A DNA stretch of 59,583 nt from the NCBI RefSeq assembly GCF_001650635.1, contig NZ_LWQU01000075.1:1-59583 (forward strand), given 5' to 3'. The translations under genes were made by a program, and so were the position numbers. The DNA comes from Magnetospirillum moscoviense (lineage in GTDB: Bacteria; Pseudomonadota; Alphaproteobacteria; Rhodospirillales; Magnetospirillaceae). Below, piece by piece: positions 53,382 through 59,583 of this stretch (position 1 is the stretch's first letter; the number at the start of each line of letters is the position of its first letter). The notes under the pieces were generated by a model, which saw only the letters and a list, made by a program, of their open reading frames with translations, made no database searches and was not told the DNA's origin.

Positions 53382-54059
53382 ATGAGCCGAATCCTGGCCG
53401 ACCGCCTGGGCTATGCCTTCACTCGGCCGGACCTGCTGAGCCAGGCGCTGACCCATCCGTCGGTGACCCATGGCCGGGCCCCGCGCAAGGCGACCGCCTA
53501 CGAGCGCCTGGAATTCCTGGGCGACCGCGTGTTGGGGCTGGTGGTGGCCGAGATGGTGTTCCATCGTTTCCCGACCGAGGCCGAGGGCGAGCTGGCCCGG
53601 CGCCATGCCGCGCTGGTCCGGCGCGATTCCCTGGCCCGGATCGCCGTTTCCTGGGGTATCCCGGATTATCTGCTGCTGGCGCGCGGCGAGGAAGAAGGCG
53701 GCGGGCGGACCAATCCAGCGGTGCTGGCCGACGCTTGCGAGGCGGTGATCGGCGCGGTGTTCGCCGATGGCGGTCTTGATCCGGCCCGCAAGCTGGTGCT
53801 GGCCGCCTGGGCGCCGCTGATGGAAGAAAGCCCGGCCCCGCCCAAGGATGCCAAGACGGCGCTGCAGGAATGGGCGCAAGGATTGGGCCGGCCGCTGCCG
53901 GCCTACGAAACCCAAGGGGTCGAAGGGCCTCCCCACGAGCCGGTGTTCCTGGTGTCGGTAACCGTCGAGGGCGAGGCGCCGGTCACGGGCCGCGGTCGTT
54001 CGAAGCGGTCGGCGGAACAAGCGGCGGCAACGGCCCTGTTGAAGAAGGTGAAATCATGA
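53382..54059 (+). CDS. rnc: Ribonuclease III
   Basis: This 225-residue enzyme cuts double-stranded RNA. The signature ERLEFLGDRVLGLVVAE is at about residues 39-55 and carries catalytic Glu and Asp. A second acidic site is in LADACEAVIGAVFADGG near 118. The C-terminal double-stranded-RNA-binding domain (about 150-225) ends with KRSAEQAAATALLKKV. It starts four bases after lepB and overlaps era by four bases. Confidence 0.96.
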   Translation: MSRILADRLGYAFTRPDLLSQALTHPSVTHGRAPRKATAYERLEFLGDRVLGLVVAEMVFHRFPTEAEGELARRHAALVRRDSLARIAVSWGIPDYLLLARGEEEGGGRTNPAVLADACEAVIGAVFADGGLDPARKLVLAAWAPLMEESPAPPKDAKTALQEWAQGLGRPLPAYETQGVEGPPHEPVFLVSVTVEGEAPVTGRGRSKRSAEQAAATALLKKVKS

Positions 54060-54967
54060 ACGAGGTGCCGGAAAACGAGCGGCGATGCGGCTATGTCGCG
54101 GTGGTCGGCGCGCCCAACGCCGGCAAATCGACACTGGTCAACGCCCTGGTCGGGACCAAGGTGTCGATCGTGTCGCCCAAGGTGCAGACCACGCGCTTTC
54201 GCGTGCTGGGCATCGTCATGGCTGGAACAGCCCAGGTCATCCTGGTCGATACCCCCGGCATCTTCCAGCCCAAGCGCCGCCTGGACCGCGCCATGGTCGC
54301 CGCCGCCTGGGACGGCGCCCACGATGCCGAACAGATTTGCCTGCTGATCGACGCCTCGAAGGGCTATGACGACGACAGCCGCGCCATCGTCGAGCGCCTG
54401 AAGCAGGTCAACCGCCAGGCCATCCTGATCCTCAACAAAGTCGATGTGGTCAAGAAGGAAAAGCTTTTGAAGCTGGCCCAATCCCTGCACGAGGAAGGCA
54501 TCTTCACCGACATCTTCATGGTCTCGGCCCTGACCGGCAGCGGCCTCGACGCCCTGATGCCGGTGCTGGCCGAGCGCACGCCGATGGGGCCGTGGATGTT
54601 CCCCGAGGACGAGGTGTCGGATCTGCCGCAGCGCCTACTGGCGGCCGAGATCACCCGCGAGAAGGCCTTCCTGCAACTGCACGAGGAACTGCCCTACGCC
54701 CTGACCGTCGAAACCGAATCCTGGGAGGAAAAGGAAGACGGCTCGGCCCGCATCGACCAGGTGATCTATGTCCAGCGCGAAAGCCAGAAGGGCATTGTCG
54801 TCGGCAAGCATGGCCACCAGATCAAGGCCATCGGCGCCGCCGCCCGCACCGAGCTGGAGGCCCTGCTGGAGCGTCGGGTTCACCTGTTCCTGCACGTCAA
54901 GGTGCGCGAGGATTGGCAGGACAAGCGCTCGCATTACAACGAATTCGGCCTGGATTTCGATTCTTAG
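54056..54967 (+). CDS. era: GTPase Era
   Basis: This 303-residue GTPase helps mature 16S rRNA and assemble the 30S subunit. The G1 motif GAPNAGKST is near residue 17, G3 DTPG near 64 and NKVD (G4) near 126, followed by the KH domain near 220-290 (VQRESQKGIVVGKHGHQIKAIG). The ATG at 54056 overlaps the rnc stop, giving coupled translation; the long upstream frame is inside rnc. Confidence 0.96.
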   Translation: MNEVPENERRCGYVAVVGAPNAGKSTLVNALVGTKVSIVSPKVQTTRFRVLGIVMAGTAQVILVDTPGIFQPKRRLDRAMVAAAWDGAHDAEQICLLIDASKGYDDDSRAIVERLKQVNRQAILILNKVDVVKKEKLLKLAQSLHEEGIFTDIFMVSALTGSGLDALMPVLAERTPMGPWMFPEDEVSDLPQRLLAAEITREKAFLQLHEELPYALTVETESWEEKEDGSARIDQVIYVQRESQKGIVVGKHGHQIKAIGAAARTELEALLERRVHLFLHVKVREDWQDKRSHYNEFGLDFDS

Positions 54968-54980
54968 GGCCGGCAGGGAT

Positions 54981-55068
54981 AACCACGGAGGCACGGAGGC
55001 ACGGAGAAAAACAGAAAGAGATTTTGTTTTCTTCTTTTCCTTCTCCGTGTCTCCGTGCCTCCGTGGTT
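54981..55068. repeat. Long inverted repeat between era and the 69-residue gene
   Basis: Two 26-base arms, 54981-55006 and 55043-55068, match with one mismatch. They are built of repeated CACGGAG and CTCCGTG units (aaccacggaggcacgg start). The loop of about 36 bases is A/T-rich. Such arrays of CCTCCGTG/CACGGAGG are a well-known intergenic repeat type across unrelated bacteria. It probably ends the lepB-rnc-era transcript or folds into a large hairpin. Confidence 0.8.
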
Positions 55069-55088
55069 GAACATTTTTACGAAGCATC

Positions 55089-55298
55089 ATGGACGCACGC
55101 TCGCTTGGACTGATTCTGGTGTGGGTCGGCGCCATCTTGCTGGTCGCCGTGCTGCAGCAGCGCCTGCGCCAGGGCGCGCTGGGCGAGGATGCATTCGAGA
55201 ACCCGCCGCCGGTCGCCCGCTGGGCGGTGGCCATCGCCAGCGCCGGCATGGCCTGTGCCGGCCTGGGCATCCTGCTGACCCTGTGGAGCTTTCTTTGA
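55089..55298 (+). CDS. Small two-helix membrane protein
   Basis: This 69-residue protein has two predicted transmembrane helices, about residues 6-22 and 45-66, with a short charged connecting loop (RLRQGALGEDAFE). I do not recognise a family. It begins 20 bases after the inverted repeat, and its stop overlaps the recO start (TGATG), so it is translationally coupled to recO. The link suggests a conserved but uncharacterised neighbour. Confidence 0.7.
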   Translation: MDARSLGLILVWVGAILLVAVLQQRLRQGALGEDAFENPPPVARWAVAIASAGMACAGLGILLTLWSFL

Positions 55299-56026
55299 TG
55301 GATTGGGACGACGACGCCATCGTGCTGTCGGCCCGCCGCCATGGGGAAAATGCCGCTGTCATCCATGTGTTGACGGGGGCGCACGGTCGCCATCCCGGGC
55401 TGGTGCCGGGCGGCATGGGCCGGGCCAATCGTGGCAGCCTGCAGCCGGGTAACCGGGTGCGGGTCGCCTGGCAAGGGCGTCTGGCCGAGCAATTGGGGCG
55501 CTTCCGGGTCGAACTGGTGCGCGCCGACGCCGCCTTGCACTTGGCCGATCCCGACCGCCTGGCGGCCTTGTCGGCGGCCTGCGCCGTGGCCGAGGCGGCC
55601 CTGCCCGAGCGCCAGCCGCTGCCGGCCGCCCACGCCGCCCTGACCGCATTGTTGGATGCGCTGGAAAGTGACGCATGGGCGACGGTGATGGTCCATTGGG
55701 AGCTGGCGCTGCTCCGGGCCTTGGGGTTCGGGCTGGACCTGTCGGCCTGTGCCGTCAGCGGCACCAGCGAGGACCTGGCCTATGTCAGTCCGAAAAGTGG
55801 CCGCGCCGTCAGCCGTGCGGCTGGCCAGGACTGGCAAGACCGGCTGCTGGAGCTACCGGCCTTCCTGGTGGCGGGCGGCATCGGCAGCGCCCCGGACGTC
55901 GCCCTGGGCCTGAAACTGACCGGCTTCTTCCTGGAACGCCACGTCCTGGCGCCGCAGCGCCGGCCAATGCCGGCGGCGCGGTTGCGATTGGTTGACCGCT
56001 TCCTGTCGTCGGGTACTATATATTGA
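55298..56026 (+). CDS. recO: DNA repair protein RecO
   Basis: This 242-residue protein has the N-terminal OB fold ([25 protein letters not shown] and then [16 protein letters not shown]) and a helical C-terminal part ending in [24 protein letters not shown]. RecO anneals single strands and, with RecR, loads RecA. No zinc finger is visible, as is common in alphaproteobacteria. The ATG at 55298 shares bases with the stop of the small membrane gene. Confidence 0.92.
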   Translation: MDWDDDAIVLSARRHGENAAVIHVLTGAHGRHPGLVPGGMGRANRGSLQPGNRVRVAWQGRLAEQLGRFRVELVRADAALHLADPDRLAALSAACAVAEAALPERQPLPAAHAALTALLDALESDAWATVMVHWELALLRALGFGLDLSACAVSGTSEDLAYVSPKSGRAVSRAAGQDWQDRLLELPAFLVAGGIGSAPDVALGLKLTGFFLERHVLAPQRRPMPAARLRLVDRFLSSGTIY

Positions 56027-56057
56027 TGCGACGTTTTGCCGCCTTTTGGGGACATTC

Positions 56058-58280
56058 ATGACCGAACCTGCCGCTGCCGGCCTTATCCGCGAAACACCGC
56101 TGACCGAGGCGCTGGGCGAACGTTATCTCGCCTATGCCATGTCGACCATCGTGTCGCGGTCGCTGCCCGACGTGCGCGACGGGCTGAAGCCGGTGCATCG
56201 CCGCCTGCTTTACGCCATGCGCCAGTTGAAGCTGGACCCGCAGGGCGGCTTCAAGAAGTGTGCCCGCGTCGTCGGCGACGTCATCGGTAAGTACCATCCC
56301 CATGGCGACGTCGCCGTCTATGACGCCATGGTCCGCCTGGCCCAGGATTTCGCCGTGCGCTATCCGCTGGTCGAGGGCCAGGGCAATTTCGGCAATATCG
56401 ACGGCGATAACGCGGCGGCCATGCGGTACACCGAGGCCAAGCTGACCGAGGTCGCCGCCGCCCTGATGGCCGGCCTGGACGAGGACGCGGTCGATTTCCG
56501 CCCGACCTATGACGGCTCGGAAGACGAGCCGGTGGTGATGCCGGCGGCCTTCCCCAACCTGCTGGCCAACGGCTCGGCCGGTATCGCGGTGGGCATGGCG
56601 ACCAGCGTGCCGCCGCACAATGTCGGCGAGATCTGCGACGCCCTGAAGCTGTTGATCCGCGAGCCCGATTGTTCGGTCGATGCCCTGGTCGCCCATATGC
56701 CCGGCCCGGATTTCCCCACCGGTGGCGTATTGGTGGAGACCCGCGAGGCGGTGCTGGAAGCCTATCGCACCGGCCGCGGCGCCTTTCGTCTGCGCGCCCG
56801 CTGGGCGGTCGAGAAGCTGTCGCACGGGCTTTACCAGATCGTCATCACCGAGATTCCCTATCAGGTGCAGAAATCCAAGGTGATCGAAAAGATCGCCGAA
56901 CTGCTGACCGAAAAGAAGCTGCCGCTCTTGGCCGACATCAGGGACGAATCGGCCGAGGACGTCCGCATCGTGCTGGAACCGCGCAATCGCACGGTCGAGC
57001 CCGAGCATGTGATGGAACAATTGTTCCGCAACACCGACCTGGAAACCCGGGCCAGCCTGAACATGAACGTGCTGGGCGGCGACGGCGTGCCCCGGGTGAT
57101 GAACCTGAAAGAGGTGTTGCAGGCCTTCCTGGATCACCGCATGGAGGTGCTGGAACGCCGTTCCCGCCACCGGCTGGACAAGATCGCCAAACGGCTCGAG
57201 GTTTTGGAAGGCTATTTGATCGCCTATCTGAACCTGGACGAAGTCATCCGCATCATCCGCGAGGAGGACGAGGCCAAGCCGGCCTTGATGAAGGCCTTCG
57301 GCCTGACCGACGCCCAGGCCGAAGCCATCTTGAACATGCGCCTGCGGTCCTTGCGCAAGCTGGAAGAGATGGAGATCCGCAAGGAGCATGACGCGCTGTC
57401 GGCCGAGCAGGCCGAGTTGCAGACCCTGCTGGCCGACCCGGCCAGGCGGTGGAAGGCGATCGCTGTCCAGATCGCCGAGACCCAGAAGAAGTTCGGCCAG
57501 GCCACCCAGTTGGGCAAGCGCCGCACCGAATTGGGCGACGCGCCCGGCGCGGTGGTGGTGCCGATCGAAGCCTTCGTCGAACGCGAACCGATCACCATTC
57601 TGCTGTCGGAAAAGGGGTGGATTCGCGCCATGAAGGGCCATACGGACCAACTGGACGGCGTGAAGTTCAAGGAAGGCGATCAGTTGCGGTTCTCGCTGAA
57701 GGCGGAAACCACCGACAAGATCCTGTTCTTCGCCACCGACGGGCGCTTCTATACCGTCGGCGGCGACAAGCTGCCGTCGGGTCGCGGCTTTGGCGAACCG
57801 CTGCGGCTGATGATCGACCTGGCCAACGACGCCGAAATCGCCCTGATCTTCGCCCATCGGCCCGGCCGCAAGCGTCTGGTCGCCACCGATGGCGGCCGCG
57901 GCTTCGTCGTCGATGAGGCCGAGGCGTTGGCCCAGACCAAATCGGGCAAAATGGTTCTGAACCTGGGCGACGGCGAGAAGGCCGCCTTCTGCATCCCGGT
58001 CGAGGGCGATGCCGTGGCGGTGATCGGTGACAACCGTAAGCTTCTGGTGTTCATGGCCGAGGAAATCCCGGTGATGACGCGTGGCCGTGGCGTGATGCTG
58101 CAGAAATACCGCGACGGCGGCATGGCCGACATCAAGATCTTCACCCTGGCCGAGGGACTGAGCTGGAAAAGCGGCGAACGCACGCGGACCGAAAGCGATC
58201 TGACGCCGTGGATCGGCAAGCGCGCCTCGGTCGGGCGTCTGCCGCCGACCGGGTTCCCGCGGAACAACAAGTTTATGTGA
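56058..58280 (+). CDS. parC: DNA topoisomerase IV subunit A (ParC)
   Basis: This 740-residue type IIA topoisomerase subunit relinks and unlinks daughter chromosomes with ParE. The breakage-reunion domain has [29 protein letters not shown] near residues 26-54 and the catalytic tyrosine in [10 protein letters not shown] near residue 121. A coiled coil near 415-470 and a C-terminal beta-pinwheel part with degenerate repeats follow. It lacks the GyrA-box arrangement and has the ParC length. The longer upstream frame overlaps recO and was not used. Confidence 0.93.
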   Translation: MTEPAAAGLIRETPLTEALGERYLAYAMSTIVSRSLPDVRDGLKPVHRRLLYAMRQLKLDPQGGFKKCARVVGDVIGKYHPHGDVAVYDAMVRLAQDFAVRYPLVEGQGNFGNIDGDNAAAMRYTEAKLTEVAAALMAGLDEDAVDFRPTYDGSEDEPVVMPAAFPNLLANGSAGIAVGMATSVPPHNVGEICDALKLLIREPDCSVDALVAHMPGPDFPTGGVLVETREAVLEAYRTGRGAFRLRARWAVEKLSHGLYQIVITEIPYQVQKSKVIEKIAELLTEKKLPLLADIRDESAEDVRIVLEPRNRTVEPEHVMEQLFRNTDLETRASLNMNVLGGDGVPRVMNLKEVLQAFLDHRMEVLERRSRHRLDKIAKRLEVLEGYLIAYLNLDEVIRIIREEDEAKPALMKAFGLTDAQAEAILNMRLRSLRKLEEMEIRKEHDALSAEQAELQTLLADPARRWKAIAVQIAETQKKFGQATQLGKRRTELGDAPGAVVVPIEAFVEREPITILLSEKGWIRAMKGHTDQLDGVKFKEGDQLRFSLKAETTDKILFFATDGRFYTVGGDKLPSGRGFGEPLRLMIDLANDAEIALIFAHRPGRKRLVATDGGRGFVVDEAEALAQTKSGKMVLNLGDGEKAAFCIPVEGDAVAVIGDNRKLLVFMAEEIPVMTRGRGVMLQKYRDGGMADIKIFTLAEGLSWKSGERTRTESDLTPWIGKRASVGRLPPTGFPRNNKFM

Positions 58281-58284
58281 GGGG

Positions 58285-58300
58285 ACTGGTCAGACCAATT
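58285..58300. promoter_or_regulatory. GntR/PdhR-like operator upstream of the TRAP binding-protein gene
   Basis: The palindrome TGGTCAGACCA at 58287-58297 sits within actggtcagaccaatt. It fits the TGGT-N3-ACCA core used by FadR-subfamily GntR regulators such as PdhR and LldR. It lies about 75 bases before the dctP start. A GntR repressor responding to pyruvate, lactate or another 2-oxo or hydroxy acid is predicted. Confidence 0.55.
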
Positions 58301-58357
58301 CTTTCATGCGACCATCGGCGATCCCATGTTTTGAGTTTAAGCCTTTTCAAATCATAA

Positions 58358-59458
<1,101 letters not shown>

Positions 59459-59471
59459 TCCGCTTCGACGG

Positions 59472-59505
59472 AAAACCCCGCCCTGGCGACAGGGCGGGGT
59501 TTTTT
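59472..59505 (+). terminator. Rho-independent terminator
   Basis: AAAACCCCGCCCT at 59472-59484 pairs with AGGGCGGGGTTTT at 59491-59503 around a six-base loop, and the T-run continues to 59505. This is a strong terminator directly after the TRAP binding-protein gene, so that gene is transcribed alone. Confidence 0.9.
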
Positions 59506-59571
59506 ATAGGCTCTATTCGCAATTCGTATTGATATCGTGTAGAATGGCGGAAACGCGGGAGGTTTTGCGCG

Positions 59572-59583
59572 ATGGATCGGAAG
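59572..59583 (+). CDS. Start of a further gene, cut by the window end
   Basis: An ATG at 59572 with a GGGAGG ribosome site about ten bases before begins a frame that runs to the window edge (only four codons seen: MDRK). A promoter-like A/T-rich stretch precedes it. The product cannot be identified. Confidence 0.4.

Overview
The window reads as a chromosomal segment of a GC-rich alphaproteobacterium, most likely of the Rhodospirillales and close to Magnetospirillum. That placement is inference from protein style and from the housekeeping order rpoZ-rsh-pdxJ-acpS-lepB-rnc-era-recO-parC. Nothing resembles a prophage, a CRISPR array, an rRNA or a tRNA, and no complete insertion sequence is seen. 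Only about the first 120 bases look compositionally different from the rest.

Positions 200-17,500 form an aromatic-acid catabolic island for the 4,5-cleavage (lig/pmd/gal-type) route. A rightward operon carries a TRAP transporter (dctPQM), gallate dioxygenase, ligJ and ligK. A leftward operon carries ligU, a DUF1932-type dehydrogenase, ligI, ligC, an aldo/keto reductase, ligA, ligB and pobA. The two operons converge with three bases between their stop codons. Together they predict 4-hydroxybenzoate to protocatechuate to 4-carboxy-2-hydroxymuconate semialdehyde to 2-pyrone-4,6-dicarboxylate to oxalomesaconate, with gallate joining at oxalomesaconate, then to pyruvate plus oxaloacetate. On the left a LysR-type protein with two tandem helix-turn-helix domains heads a tight operon with a split CHR-family transporter and a GlcG-like protein. 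A second, ordinary LysR gene lies directly upstream of ligU.

Positions 17,500-23,450 hold a GT8-like glycosyltransferase, a TPR/SPOR envelope protein, a CYTH-CHAD protein and a histidine kinase/response regulator pair. Positions 23,800-31,640 are the pyruvate dehydrogenase operon (pdhA, pdhB with its own lipoyl domain, pdhC, two unrecognised small genes, lpdA), followed by lipA and a Coq10/RatA-like gene. The pdhC linker contains a palindromic repeat element read in frame and an 11-G run.

Positions 31,670-46,900 hold a PAS-GGDEF-EAL phosphodiesterase, a SAM hydroxide adenosyltransferase, a metallo-beta-lactamase-fold hydrolase, motAB, an acyl-CoA synthetase/GNAT fusion, a MaoC-Pta fusion with ackA, a saccharopine-dehydrogenase-like gene, a small lipoprotein and a PAS-GGDEF diguanylate cyclase. 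Positions 46,900-58,300 hold bacteriohemerythrin, family-5 uracil-DNA glycosylase, a NYN-domain protein and the housekeeping run listed above. The window ends with a TRAP solute-binding protein for 2-oxoacid-like substrates, preceded by a GntR/PdhR-like operator and followed by a strong terminator. Several short inverted or tandem repeats sit between genes, mainly where genes converge, and probably act as terminators or are REP-like elements.
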